64,000 bases of DNA from Posidonia oceanica (GCA_037176725.1 JAZBRS010000011.1:1178001-1242000), one strand, 5' to 3'. Counted from the stretch's first letter, positions 48,001 through 58,659 are shown. The notes: a model not told the origin generated them from the sequence alone. Translations and numbers: made by a program.

Positions 48001-49187
48001 TCAGGTATGAGGAACCAAGTCGGCGAGACTTCGTCTGTCTAGAATGAGGAATCAAGCAGGCGGAACTTCGTCTGTCTGGTACAATGTCGCGTGAAAGGAG
48101 TGCTTCTCCTCGTTCATCTAGTACGAGCAATCAAGCTGGCATGACTTCGTCTGTCTGGTACGATGTTGCGCGATAGGAGGGCATGTCCTTGTCCGTCCAC
48201 TACAAGGAATCAAGCAACCTGGACTTCGTCTGTTCAATACAGGGAATCAAGCAGGCTGGACTTCGTCTACTGGTACGAAATCGCGTGAAAGGTGGGCTTG
48301 TCATCGTCCGTCCTATACGATGAATCAAGCAGGCGGAACATCATCTGTCCGGTACGAAGTCGCGCGAAAGTAGGGCTTGACCTCATCCATTCGCTACGAG
48401 GAATCAAGCACGTGGGACTTCGTTCGTCCAGTACAAAGTTGCCTGAAAGGAGAGCTTGTCCTCGTCCGTCCAGTACGTGTAATCAGTCAGGCGGGACTTC
48501 ATCTCTCTAGTACGAAGACGCATGAAAGGGGAACTTGTCTTCGTCCATCCGATACGTGGAATCAATCAGACGGGAATTCGTCCATCCGGTACGAAGTCGC
48601 GCAAAAGGAGAGCTTGTCCTCGTCCGTGCGGTATGAGGAATCAAGCTGGCAGGACTTCGTCTGCCCGGTACGAAGTCGCGTGAAACAAATGCTTGTCCTC
48701 GTCCATCCGGAACGAGGAATCAAGTGGGAGGAAGTTCGTCCATCCGATACGATGTCGCACGAATGGATGGCTGGTCCTCGTCCATCCGGTACAAGGAATC
48801 AAGGAAGCGGGACTTCGTCCATTCGTTACAAAGTCACGCGAAAGGAGGGCTCGTCCTCGTCTGTCCGGTACGATGAATCAAGCAGGCGGGACTTGGTCCG
48901 TCTATTACGAAGACGTGCGAAAGGAGAGGAAGTCCTTGTCCAGCTAGTACGAGGTATCAAGTTGGTGGGACTGCATCCGTCTGGTTCGAAGTCGTGCCAG
49001 GAGAGCTTGTCCACGTTCGACCGATACGAGGAATCAAGCAGGCGGGACTTCGTTTGTTCGGTACGTTGTCACATGATTGGAGGGCATGTCCTCGTCGATC
49101 AGGTACGAGAAATCAAGCATGCGGGACTTCGTCCATCTGGTAGGAAGTCGCACGAAAGGAGGAATTGTGATCACCTGTCTGGTATGG

Positions 49188-50200
49188 TCCACGAGAGCCC
49201 ACCTCAAGACCCACTACTGGAGCAATTCAAACTCCAAACAAAATACTAGGCTAAAAACAAAGACTACAAAGCTATAAGCCACTAGAGCAAGCTCAAGCCC
49301 AAAAGCATTTGGCTCAACCCAATAAGGGGAGAACAAACAGGCCACAAGCAACTCCAAACAAGCCCAGCCCACAACCTAACCACGTGTTGCTCAAACCTGG
49401 TCCACCAGTTCAAATAACATCTTGAGGATTTAGAAAGGCGGTATCCTTTGTTCCCACCTCCGCCGAGGTGATCTCCTTGCAGAGGATCTGAGGTGGGTAG
49501 CCTTGTGTTCAGCCTCGAAAATTCGACGATTTCGCTCCCTCCACAGCCCAGATACCACTGCGCAAAAGGAGCGGGCTAAACGCCATTGAAGACGCATCAT
49601 CGTTCGCTGCTGCTGTAATTGAAGGATGATCGAAGTGGTGACATCCATCAGGGAGGATTTTTCTTGGTGCTGTTTGCAAATCTGAGGGATTAACATAGCC
49701 CAAACGCAGCATGAGAAGGAACATGTCCACATGATGTGATCAATCGTCTCAATGTCTTCCATGCACAGCGAGCATTGTGACGTAAAGGAGAAGCCTCAGC
49801 GTTGCAGAGCGTCGTTTGTAGGCAGTCCTCGAAGAAGGGATCTCCATGTACAAAACGCATGTCTAGGTATAGCTCCCCTGTGCCAGACAAAAGCCGCCCA
49901 AGGCACAGAAGGGTATCTCGGCTGGATAGCATTCCACACCGATCGAAGAGAAAACCTGTCCTCAATAGGAGTCCATGTAATGCAATATTCTCCATCTCCA
50001 ATTTGGGTGGCTAGAATCTCCGACCATAACTCATACATCTCCAGTGTTGTTGGTCTCGGGAGAGACCATCGCCTTCCTTCCATGAAGGTGCTCACTTTAC
50101 ATAACAAATCACAACTCATATCTCGCCTGAGCCGGTCCCCCACCCGAAGAAGAATGGGTAGGTACCCCAGCCATGGATCGAGAATGAAGTTAGTTGTCTT
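49188..50200 (-). mobile_element. LINE F, truncated at both ends
   Basis: Minus-strand LINE end: 3' UTR words from 49,188 to about 49,430, then ORF2 zf-RVT to about 50,200. There is no poly-T and no GAGGG/CCCTC hairpin at the satellite side, so the extreme 3' end is missing. The 5' side is truncated at NFILDPWLG. To its right lies the leader of the gypsy-like element. Confidence 0.75.
49430..50200 (-). pseudogene. LINE F ORF2, zf-RVT domain
   Basis: From about 50,200: NFILDPWLGYLPILLRVGDR, TTLEMYELWSEILATQIGDG, YCITWTPIEDRFSLRSVWNA, FVWHRGAIPRHAFCTWRSLL, RGLPTNDALQR, then after a frame change the zinc-finger-like ETIDHIMWTCSFSCCVW and LWRERNRRIFEAEHK. This is the most complete zf-RVT reading in the window. 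The frame shift lies near 49,760-49,800. Confidence 0.8.
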
Positions 50201-50888
50201 ACATGCATTCTTTTCCCTTTGGTTAAACACAAAATGCAAGTAAATAAATATCAATCATATTTGCATGAATGATCATATAGGTGCATGCATCTTCTCATCT
50301 CTAAGTCCACCTATTTAGTCTGAGAAGGGCAGTCCCAGTTTCTTGTTCCATTGCTTTAGTGAGGGACGAGTTGTCGATCTGTCCCCCCTATCCAGGGTTG
50401 CGTCGGTGTTAGTAGAGGGTACAGCCCGTGCTTTGGTAGGGTCAAGGCTCCAAATGCACCACCCATTCACTGCTTGAGCATTGGCCAGGATTTAGACGGG
50501 GACCTACTTTCTATCTTGAGTTGGAGACCCATACACCCCTGAGAGAGCTTGGAGTAGACAGCCTACCAAGACACACTAGATTGGTGAGAGTGCGCATACT
50601 AGAAAGCATTCATCTACATGTGTGCCATTCATGCCACCATAATAACATTCAGCATTGCTTTTTCTTCCTCCAGTTTTTAATGCTTGTTTCTTGTGTCGTG
50701 TTAGTCCATAGGTCAGTGAGCAAGTTCCTTAGCCAGAGCTCGAGTTGTTCCTTCACTAACACCCCTGTTGTAACACTCTTCTCAACCATCCTTCCCTGAG
50801 TTATTCGTAATTTTCGACAATAGCTCGTCGTAGGTTTCGTGCCACTGTTTACTACCATAGTCCTATTCGCACCTGCTCATGATCAGCC
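50200..50888 (+). other. Leader or LTR-like region of the gypsy element
   Basis: This stretch between LINE F and the first gag-like ATG has no coding similarity that I recognise. By position it should be the LTR and/or untranslated leader of the Ty3/Gypsy-like element. I could not find a clear TG...CA LTR boundary or a tRNA-complementary primer site, so the call is by context only. Confidence 0.4.
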
Positions 50889-51900
50889 ATGGCCCAGCGT
50901 GTCAGTGAGCCTCTGCCTTCTACTGCTTTGGAGGAGGTCCTGTTTTCGGCCCCTCCATCTCTCACTTTGACTTCTGTTACTTCCCCTTCTGCCCATGCAT
51001 TCCACTTTCAGGTGCATGGGGATTCCCTACCTACTCTCGGGTGGTGGCAGACATTCACTAGTTTGGAGCTTTTCACCGAGTCTGTCAAGATGACTGCCAC
51101 TTGTGCTCCGGAGACTCTACTGACCACCTTCCCCTCTCAGGGCCTTGTCGTCATTGACACCCATCCTACTGCGGTAGCTTCTGTTGTAGGTTCCCTACCT
51201 TTTGGACAATTTGTCTTCCTGCCACCTCTGGGATCTGGTCCCTTGCCAGTTGCGATCCCTCAGTCTTCCCACCGATGGGTCTCCTGCCATGCAAGCTCAG
51301 TTTCTGATGACACTTGCTCAGAGGCTGCAAGGCATGGCTTTATCGCTTCACTCTACTATGGTCCCTACTACTCCTGAGGTCCCTCTGTAGCCTGCTCTAG
51401 TGTTCCAGGCATACCCCACTGCACCCCAGGCACTGCCATCACCCCAGCTCCTCACTGCTCCGGCGATGGGGGCGACATCTCTACCTCCTGCACTGACACC
51501 TCTCACAGCACAGCATCTTACTCCGCATCTGGTGGCCAGCCCTCGGGTTGGCAAGAGTACAGTACCCTCAATGCCCGTTGCTTGGGACCATCCCAGTGCA
51601 ACAGTTGTTGCTCCCGCACTCCGCACCAATCACTACACAGCACTCTGCCTTTCCTTACTCGATGCATCAATAGATTCCTTCCCCAACATGCATTTCACTT
51701 CACTCAACACATTGCCCTCACGCCGCATCACTAGGCAGCATGATGGTGAATCCGGAGGAGCACTCAGGTGCGACCCATTCGTCGTACACTACCCTCACCC
51801 AAGCTGCACCATCTTCGTCGGCAACGACCCCAGATGCCCTCCTACCTGGATGGGTGATCTAGAAAGAGCACTACATCTAGTGCAGGGTGGTGATCGCTAG
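50889..51900 (+). pseudogene. Ty3/Gypsy-like gag, N-terminal variable part
   Basis: Starts MAQRVSEPLPSTALEEVLFS and runs open to 51,377. A frame change around 51,200-51,380 leads to a Pro/Ala/Thr-rich stretch (51,400-51,900) ending HLVQGGDR. The composition fits the poorly conserved, low-complexity N-terminus of gag in plant gypsy elements. The assignment rests on its place directly before the recognisable gag core. Confidence 0.6.
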
Positions 51901-52970
51901 TCCTACCAGTTCCGAGTATTCTGTTACTTCCCAAAGACGGTACTCCCATTGAACTTCCATATCCTGGAATTTGACAAATATAATGGTAAGGGCTGCCCTA
52001 TTTCTCATCTAAGGGCGTATTAGGAAGACCTCACACAGCTGTAGGTTGATGAGAGGCTTTTGATCCGTCTATTCCTGAAGAGTCTAACCAGCCTAGCTCT
52101 CAAGTGGTTCACCTCACTTGATATGGCAACGATTAAGATTTGGAACGACCTTAGCCAGGCGTTTCTAGAACAATACTCCTTCAACCTTGACTTGATCCCG
52201 AAGCACGAGGATCTTGTCGCAACTAGACAGAAGCCTCATGAGCTGTTCGGGGAGTACGTCGACCATTGGCGTGCACTCGCCTCGCAAGTTCGAGATAGGC
52301 CCTATGATGAGTAGTCTATCAAAATAATCATTCGAGGTGCACAGCCAGCCACTAGGGCTTTGTTAAGCATCCAGCCAATCACCAGTTTTGCATCAATGAT
52401 TTGGGCAGGTGCCCATGAGGAGATCTCGCTTCGTAGTGGCTGCTTTCCCATGCTCACCGCATTCACCAAGCAAGCCACCGCTCCCAACCACAACAATGGC
52501 AACAACAACCACTCCAAGAGAAGGGACCATCGAAAGTCCGTTGTTGCATACATCGAATCCCCTGCCGCGCCTATCAATGTGGTGGCTCAGCCTGGCCTAA
52601 ATCAAGTAGTATACGAACCAGCACGTAGGACACCACCCACTCCACAAGTCACCACCACTGCGCAACCGGTATATCCTACTGCACCGGTCAGGCATGGACA
52701 ACACCAAAGGTAGAGATGGCCTCCCAGCAATGAGCGCAACTTCACTCCTCTGGTTGAGTCGTTGAGCATCGTCTTTCCTAAGGTCGCGTCACTCCTAAAG
52801 CTCATCGAGGTTCGCCCACCACCGAATCCACTTCTGCCGTGGTATGAAGCGAACCTTTACTACAACTTCCATCGAACCGCGGGGCACTCGACGGATAATT
52901 GCTTCACTCTGCAGGGCGCTATCCAGGACCTGATTTACCACAAGGTCATTATTATCAACACTCAAGAGGC
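51901..52970 (+). pseudogene. Ty3/Gypsy-like gag core
   Basis: Capsid-type Retrotrans_gag region: FHILEFDKYNGKGCPISHLR, a TAG, LLIRLFLKSLTSLALKWFTS, WNDLSQAFLEQYSFNLD, then LFGEYVDHWRALASQVRD. A stop at 52,314 is followed by a degraded stretch and then NLYYNFHRTAGHSTDNCFTL, a knuckle-like motif typical of this gag class but lacking a clear first Cys, and LQGAIQDLIYHKVI. It would form the particle shell. It is interrupted at 52,986 by a short LINE. Confidence 0.82.
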
Positions 52971-52986
52971 AGCCACCACTTTTGCA
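52971..52986 (+). repeat. Target-site duplication of the short LINE in gag
   Basis: AGCCACCACTTTTGCA here is repeated exactly at 53,304-53,319, directly after the A-tail of the inserted LINE. The A before GCC at 53,304 could belong to the tail, so the duplication is 15-16 bp. Both copies read ATTFA in the gag frame. Confidence 0.92.
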
Positions 52987-53304
52987 GCGGACTTCAATTA
53001 TGCTAGTCCAACTGCGCGTGGACTGGACCTGGTTTGTCTGGTTCTTAATCTGTTTCTTCAACGGGCTTGGGCCTTGTAATTTCCCCTTTGGGCGGGCAGT
53101 TTGGGCTTGCTGGGCCTTCCACTTGGGGGGGGCAAGTTCTTGTTAAATCTGCAATTGTGGGCCCTTGATTGGGCTTGTAATATTTGTTTGAGCTCTAGCT
53201 CTGACTAGGGATCCTCTCTAAGTATCCTTAGTCTCTCCTTTTGTACAATTTTCTTTTCAATATATTTTCGTTGGCCTCCCTCCTTTTGCTTGGCAAAAAA
53301 AAAA
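52987..53304 (+). mobile_element. Short 5'-truncated LINE inserted in gypsy gag
   Basis: A 0.3-kb LINE 3' end: GGGCTTGGGCC-type UTR, a TTTTCTTTTCAATATATTT stretch, then CCTCCCTCCTTTTGCTTGGC and a 10-base A-tail (53,295-53,304). It has no coding part. The exact flanking duplication makes the insertion unambiguous. Confidence 0.88.
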
Positions 53305-54274
53305 GCCACCACTTTTGCATCAACACCTGCATCTGCATCTACATCGCCAACTTGCCATCCCAGCATTGTCAGTCAACCCTTGCCAGAGCACTTTGGCTTG
53401 GGAGGCATTAGGACCTTAGGACTTCACTCCCTCTTTCACTCTGGGTCCGCCACGTCCGTAGTAGACCCCTCTGCTCTCAACGATGATATCTTTGAACCCT
53501 TTCCTGTCGCTCTCTATCGATCGGCTCTAGCCAACTCGGGATCAACGATCCATATTATCCAAATTGGCCGTGAAGCTGGAGCACTCCACTGAGCAATCCA
53601 CCATGCAATCACAAGCCGCATCACCTATTTGTTTGCAAGCTAGGCCCCAGACAGAGCCTTCTCAGCCTTCCTTGCAGCAAGCCCAGCCAGCAAATTCCCC
53701 AGCAAATCCACCAAAAACCCTGTTGAAGCTCACAACTCGTATTCCTCTAGTCATAAACCTGACCTGGGACACCCAATGCGTGCCGTACGACTACGCCATA
53801 GAAATATGCACGGAAGTCATGTGGTCGGGAAGGGTGTACAAGCCCGCAGCACTGGCAGCCAAGCCCAGTAGCTTGGAACTAAACCCTACTCCACCAGTAA
53901 AGCAGCCTGCTAGGCCTCCCACAGTAGAAAACCCTGCTCAACCCTCCACCTCTACTTCCTCTGCTGCCACTCTAAAGAAAGATCAGCCCTCCGCCGACAT
54001 CACTGCTCAATTGAAGAAGGTGAAGGCTGATATCTCAATCTGGAATCTCATCCACACCTCCTTAGAACATAGGGAGGCTTTTCTCAGAGTGTTCCAGGCT
54101 ACCCACATCTCCCCAACCATTGAGCCAGCTGCTCTCGAGAGCATGGTGGGCATGATCATGGTTCCCCAGGTCATCTCTTTATCAAGTGATGAACTGCCTC
54201 CAGTGGGGATCAATCATAATCAACCCCTATTCATCATGGTGTAGTATAAAAATTTCTGCATGCCCCTAACACTG
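53305..54274 (+). pseudogene. Ty3/Gypsy-like gag-protease linker
   Basis: After the LINE the polyprotein continues (ATTFASTPASASTSPTCH). Then come a degraded part and, from 53,564, a 226-codon open frame: Gln/Pro-rich, LVINLTWDTQCVPYDYAIEI, KADISIWNLIHTSLEHREAF, then MIMVPQVISLSSDELPPVGINH. The last block is the conserved segment just before the protease in this kind of plant gypsy polyprotein. It stops at 54,244 and is cut at 54,274 by another LINE. Confidence 0.75.
54268..54274 (+). repeat. Target-site duplication of the LINE at the protease
   Basis: AACACTG here recurs at 54,996-55,002 after the A-tail. Its first two bases may belong to the tail. Joining the flanks gives a continuous reading into VDNGAGLNVCPL, which confirms the insertion point. 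Confidence 0.75.
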
Positions 54275-54997
54275 CGTCGTCTTCCTACACATGACACTCT
54301 CCAGTGCAGGGGTTTCCTCCTGGTATCCCGGTGCTACCTATGCCATTGTGACGTCGAGACGACGAATCATCTCCTGTGGACATGCCCCTACTCGTGAATG
54401 GTGTGGACACCTTTGCTGCAACGTTTATGCAGCCACGTCCTGATAGCCCCCTCTCTGACTGAAGCTTCAAACCTTCTTCTCGACAACATCTAGCAGCTGT
54501 CCTGGACAAAGACTCAGCAGCGAAGAATTGGACGCACCTTCTGTGCGGTGATTGCTTGTATCTAGAATGAGCGTAACCACCGATGCTTCGATGATAGTCA
54601 ACCCATCCATGCTCTAGATGAGCTCTGCCATGAGATCTCATCGTGCTTCACTGGGATGGAGGGCTGAGCTGCGAGTGGGGGGCCACAGTTGCCTTGTTGG
54701 CGTCTGCGTTGGCTTGTTTTCCTGGGTCTGGCCCGTGGGCTTTGTTTTGCATGTTTATTGCTCCTCAGCTGGGTGGTTTCTTTTTGTAATGGATAGCATG
54801 CTTGTGGCTATTACCTGGCTCGGTCCATTGGGCTTTTGTTTCCTTTATTTTGTAAGGTTTGCATTTTCCGGTTTGCTTGGGTCAGGCTTTTTTGGGTCTG
54901 GCTAGGGATATGATTCTTTGCGAATCCTCTTTTGTATAGTGCTTTTTTCCTATATATTTGAGGGCATCCTTCCTTGCTTTTGGCAAAAAAAAAAAAA
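54275..54997 (+). mobile_element. 5'-truncated LINE inserted at the gypsy protease start
   Basis: A 0.72-kb LINE end starting inside zf-RVT: LRRLPTHDTLQCRGFLL, CYLCHCDVETTNHLLWTCPY, then RRIGRTFCAVIACI, NERNHRCFDDSQPIHALDEL. Then a 3' UTR, the 3'-end motif with a degraded hairpin (54,960-54,972) and a 13-base A-tail. Internal stops are present. It separates the gag linker from the protease. Confidence 0.86.
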
Positions 54998-55493
54998 CAC
55001 TGGTGGACAATGGAGCAGGCTTAAATGTCTGCCCCTTGCGCACAACAAGCAAGCTAGGATTCAAAGTCGAGGACATTACACCGGCCACCAAGGGGATGAT
55101 AGCCTTTGATAATACACACCATGATGCATTGGGGATTCTGATTATTCCCCTTACTATGGGGCCCGTTGTTTTCGATGTAGAATTCTACATCGTTGATTTA
55201 GAGCCCTCCTTTAACCTCCTGCTCAAGCGCCCTTGGCTCCACAAGCATCATGTTATCCCCTCGACTCTCCACCGCATGATAAAGTTTTGTTGGGGTGACG
55301 ACGTCGTTGTTGTCATGGCAGAAAACTTCGATAAAGGGAGAGTCGAGGCAGTCTCTTCTGTGTCTCCTCAAATTGTCCAATTTGACCCCAAGCCCTTTGA
55401 CACCTTGTTCCACATTAATTGGTTTGAAGCAGTTAACTTATCCCTGCTCCTGAACGCACCTGCCATCTGGCCATTCATAGTAACCCGTTCTTG
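54998..55493 (+). pseudogene. Ty3/Gypsy-like aspartic protease
   Basis: Retropepsin-like domain that would process the polyprotein: VDNGAGLNVCPLRTTSKLGF at the active-site position (Asp-Asn-Gly rather than the usual Asp-Ser/Thr-Gly), DITPATKGMIAFDN, FDVEFYIVDLEPSFNLLLKR with PWLHKHHVIPSTLHRMIKF. The FNLLLKRPW block corresponds to the FNLLLGRPW seen in related elements. The frame runs on to 55,494 with degraded sequence (IVQFDPKPFDTLF). Confidence 0.82.
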
Positions 55494-55652
55494 ATGGTCG
55501 AGAACCTATGCCATAGGTGGGGTTACAAGAAAGGAACACTTCTCGGGCAGTACGGCCAAGGGATTGCTGAGCCAATCATAGCCGACGAGAGAAGAGACTT
55601 TAAGGCTTTGGATACGACTGGCAACCCCATAAGAACGGATACTCGCACTTGA
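55494..55652 (+). pseudogene. G-patch module of the gypsy-like element
   Basis: A 52-residue open frame starting MVENLCHRWGYKKGTLLGQY and continuing GQGIAEPI. The spacing of glycines (GY..GTLLGQYGQGI..PI) matches the G-patch, a short glycine-rich motif that binds RNA or helicases. In some plant Ty3 elements it lies directly downstream of the protease, as here. It is out of frame with the preceding protease, so a frameshift has occurred near 55,450-55,490. ALDTTGNPIRTDTRT ends the frame. Confidence 0.7.
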
Positions 55653-56896
55653 AGAACCAGAAGCTAATCATCCCTCGGGATCTTACTAACTCTACTAGTG
55701 CAGGAATCCTTGATCCCAATCAGAGCTAGGCCTCAGCACAACCAGCACTGCTCTAGAGTCCCGCACTACCGGCAAAGGAGTGGGTCTGTATTGAGGACTA
55801 GTATTCAAATGAGGAGAAGTCTGAGACAGAGCCGACCATCAAAGAGGTCCAGACACACTCAATAGTATCCCAGTTAGTCCGACTGGCCTTGCCTTGTACA
55901 GTCACAGTAGTGGGTTCAACAGTCACCTTGTCAAGGTTGACAATTCCTGTTCCTTGCACAGTTTTACCACTATTTCCACTAGCCGCACCAACAGCTCTAG
56001 AGTCATCAGCACTTCCACCGGTATCACTCACTAGTTTGCTAGCAGCTTTAGTCACACCAGGACCATAGTTAACTTCTCTAGCGGTACAGCCAGCCAACTC
56101 AATCAACACAACAGTTCAGACCACTTCATCAGCAGTTCCATCGATAATCCAGGTAGACCCACCAGTCACTCCCTCATCTGCCTTAATATGTCAAGCCTTG
56201 TTGTGGGCCCACACGTCATCATCGGCCAATCAACCAGCCTTATCAGCGGACGTAGATATCCCACCGGTAGATACAGCTGCCCAACTATTGGCTTAGCAAA
56301 TAAGCATGACCGCCTTATTTATGGTTCCACCAACCCAGATGATGCTTCCACCATGGCAGATAGTGCCACCAATGATACATCTAGTAGTTAGAAGCGTGGC
56401 TCCAGGCAAAGGAATAACCGTGCATGAGGCTCCAGAAGCAGCCAGTGCCTATTACGTTGACCTCACTTCGGATGAGGAGGAAGGAGCGATCATAGAGGCA
56501 CAAGTAGATAGCCTGCTTGGAGACTTGGAGTTCTTATTCCAAGAACAACATGTGGCACTAGCAGAGGATGCCATGGAACAGCACGCAATAAGAAAAGGAA
56601 AGGCAGTGATCACGGAATATGAGCCTATAAATTCCGGCCAGCAGCAAGACCATCCATCCATCATGGTCTTGAAAGAATCAGAGCCAGTACCCACTAGACT
56701 AGTTGAGTTAATTACTCCACAGTCGGGAGGCAGATCTAGATGGTACATACAGCCCAAGCCTCACCTCAAGCAAGGTGACGGCCAAAAAAAAAAAAAAGAC
56801 CCTAAGTTAGGCTCAGGTAGTCCCCAAGCGGCAGCACTCAGATCTGTCAGCATAAGGACAGCCGCCAGTCCTTGGCATCATCTACTGATACATTAG
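55653..56896 (+). pseudogene. Gypsy-like polyprotein linker, degenerate
   Basis: Remnant between the G-patch and where the reverse transcriptase would be expected. There are many stops up to about 56,300, including a Val/Thr/Pro-rich stretch. A 196-codon open frame from 56,306 to 56,896 then contains YYVDLTSDEEEGAIIEAQVD and LVELITPQSGGRSRWYIQPK with a Lys run coded by an A-tract near 56,784-56,798. I recognise no catalytic domain. Polymerase and integrase are not in the window. LINE D starts at its end. Confidence 0.55.
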
Positions 56897-57087
56897 AAAA
56901 CACAGAAGGAGCAAAGGGAAGGTAGTGAATCCTTGAGTGAGAGAGAGACCAACTTCTCACTAGCCTTGGGGGGAGTTTTCCCTCCCTTCCAATTTATTTT
57001 CCACCTGGCTGGCCCAATTACCAGCCCATTAACAGGTTTGAATCAAGGTTTCGTGCTGCCTAACGGCAGTCCTCCCGCGTCTCTGAT

Positions 57088-58659
57088 GTGGGGACCATGC
57101 AGCTAATCACAATAATTAGCAATAAACCCCTCTCTCCCAAGCACACCTTGGGAGACTTCATCCCCTCATCCCTCGCCGGCACTGGAGAAGGTGAAGCCCC
57201 CCCTCTGGATGTAAATCATTTTCTGTCCCTAGGGAGTAGTCGTGGTAATGGTATGACCCGTGGGAGAGGGGGACGAGGCAACGAAACCGCTCACCGTCAC
57301 CGCTCACTCTCGCAGAAGCCTGAGACTAGATCCTAGTCCCGTCATGCCCCGGAGAACACCGCCGCTCTAGTAGCTGCACAACCTGCATCCTGGGCTGAGA
57401 GATGCTCTGTATTCAAGTTGTGGTCCCCCCGTGCACTCACTTATTTTGCTCCAGTGATCAAGGACGGAGTAAAGGTGGCAGTTTTGCCGGCCGGAGGAAG
57501 TTGCCAGTGCAGTGGCTAACTCGAATCATATTCTGATGGGATACTTCGTGGGGCTCAAGCCATATGTACCTGTTTTAGCTGGCTACTTCAAGAGACTTTG
57601 GATGCTCAAAGGTGATCTATAGGTGCTGTCTAGAGGAAACGGCTTTCTTCTCTTCAAGTTCTCCGATGATGGAGACAAGAAACGAGCACTGGAGGAAGGG
57701 CCATGGTTCATTCGTGGTAAACCTTTGGTGCTGAGGACATGGACTATTGAATCCAAGTTTGAAAAGGACAAGTTACTGTCCATACCCATCTGGGTAAAAT
57801 TCCCGAAGCTGGCTCTCCGATTTTGGTCACCGACGCTCATCGACTGTGTTGCTAGTACGTTGGGCAAGCCGCTGTACATGGACAAAGCAATAGCTACAGG
57901 ATCCAAAGTCGACTTTGCTCGTGTGTGCGTCGAGATCGATTCTACTTTCTCCTTCCCATGCACAACTCACCTGGAAGTGGATGGCACGCTCGATGACATT
58001 GAGGTGGACTCCGATTGGCAGCCCACACCCTGTCAGCAGTATTCGTCCTTCGGTCATGAACCTAGTTCATGTGTCTCTGTGAGTGATACTCTGGCAGAAA
58101 TGGATCTGGGGACGAAGGAGGCAAGGATGGCACCAGGTGGCTCATCCACAGGTCATTCTTCTCCGTTGGAAATCATAAGACTCACCGATACTTCACCCAA
58201 TGGAATCTCAATAGTGGGAGAGGCCGTGGCGGCACCTGGAGGCATATCCACCCCCCTCTTCCAACCATCGGGAAACCAAAAGAGAATCCGGTACTAGAGA
58301 TCACTGAGAAGCCTACCACACTACCATCGGCACCTCGTTCAACATTTGAAACACCTTTGAGGGATACCGGGAAATCAGCCGCTACCTCTTCTTCAGAGAT
58401 ATCAACCAGTGCTCCCAAATCTGGTAAACCTTCTTATAGAAACACGCCTCATGCTCGTAAGGTGAAGCAAATATCCCCAGGCAAAAGATCGAACACCTTC
58501 TTGCCCCTAGGTTCCTCGGACGAGGAAGTGGAGTCTCTCATTCTCAAAGCGCAACAGAATAGGAAAACAGTCCACCCTCGATTACTAGGCACCAGAGGAC
58601 GGGAACTAGCAAGCAAAGAGCTTCGAGGCCCGGAGCTACCCCCCGACCCTCCATGCTGA
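57088..58659 (+). pseudogene. LINE D ORF1 (DUF4283 and altered zinc knuckle)
   Basis: Starts MGTMQLITIISNKPLSPKHT, basic TRGRGGRGN, ASWAERCSVFKLWSPRALTY, with a stop near 57,335 and frame changes near 57,490 and 57,620. The best piece (57,623-58,297) holds FLLFKFSDDGDKKRALEEGP, SIPIWVKFPKLALRFWSPTL, GKPLYMDKAIATGSKVDFAR. The knuckle is CQQYSSFGHEPSSC, so its second Cys is Tyr. After a frame change the tail ends EEVESLILKAQQNRKTVHPR and PDPPC with TGA at 58,657-58,659. Confidence 0.8.

Larger units (their letters stand above)
33551..49187 (+). repeat. 79-bp satellite array, right part (about 198 units)
   Basis: This is the continuation of the same 79-bp array after LINE E, in the same orientation and with the same two-hairpin unit. 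It contains hybrid and duplicated half-units, for example two consecutive copies of the AATCAAGCTGGTGGGACTTC half at about 35,988-36,062. It ends at about 49,187 against LINE F. I see no gene; plus-strand open frames are by-products of a consensus without TAA, TAG or TGA. Confidence 0.95.

Noticed and set aside
14844..49187. CRISPR-like array, because short direct repeats with inverted symmetry recur regularly
   Set aside because: There are no unique spacers: all intervals are versions of the same two half-units. The neighbourhood is plant retrotransposons and no cas-like gene is present.
50200..50888. Complete LTR with primer-binding site for the gypsy-like element
   Set aside because: No TG...CA ends, no second LTR in the window and no clear tRNA-complementary stretch could be identified. 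Kept only as a leader/LTR-like region.
56784..56798. A-run at about 56,784-56,798 as another LINE tail inside the gypsy element
   Set aside because: It is not preceded by the GAGGG/CCCTC hairpin or the CTTTGCTTGGC motif, and I found no duplication. It reads as a Lys run within an open frame.
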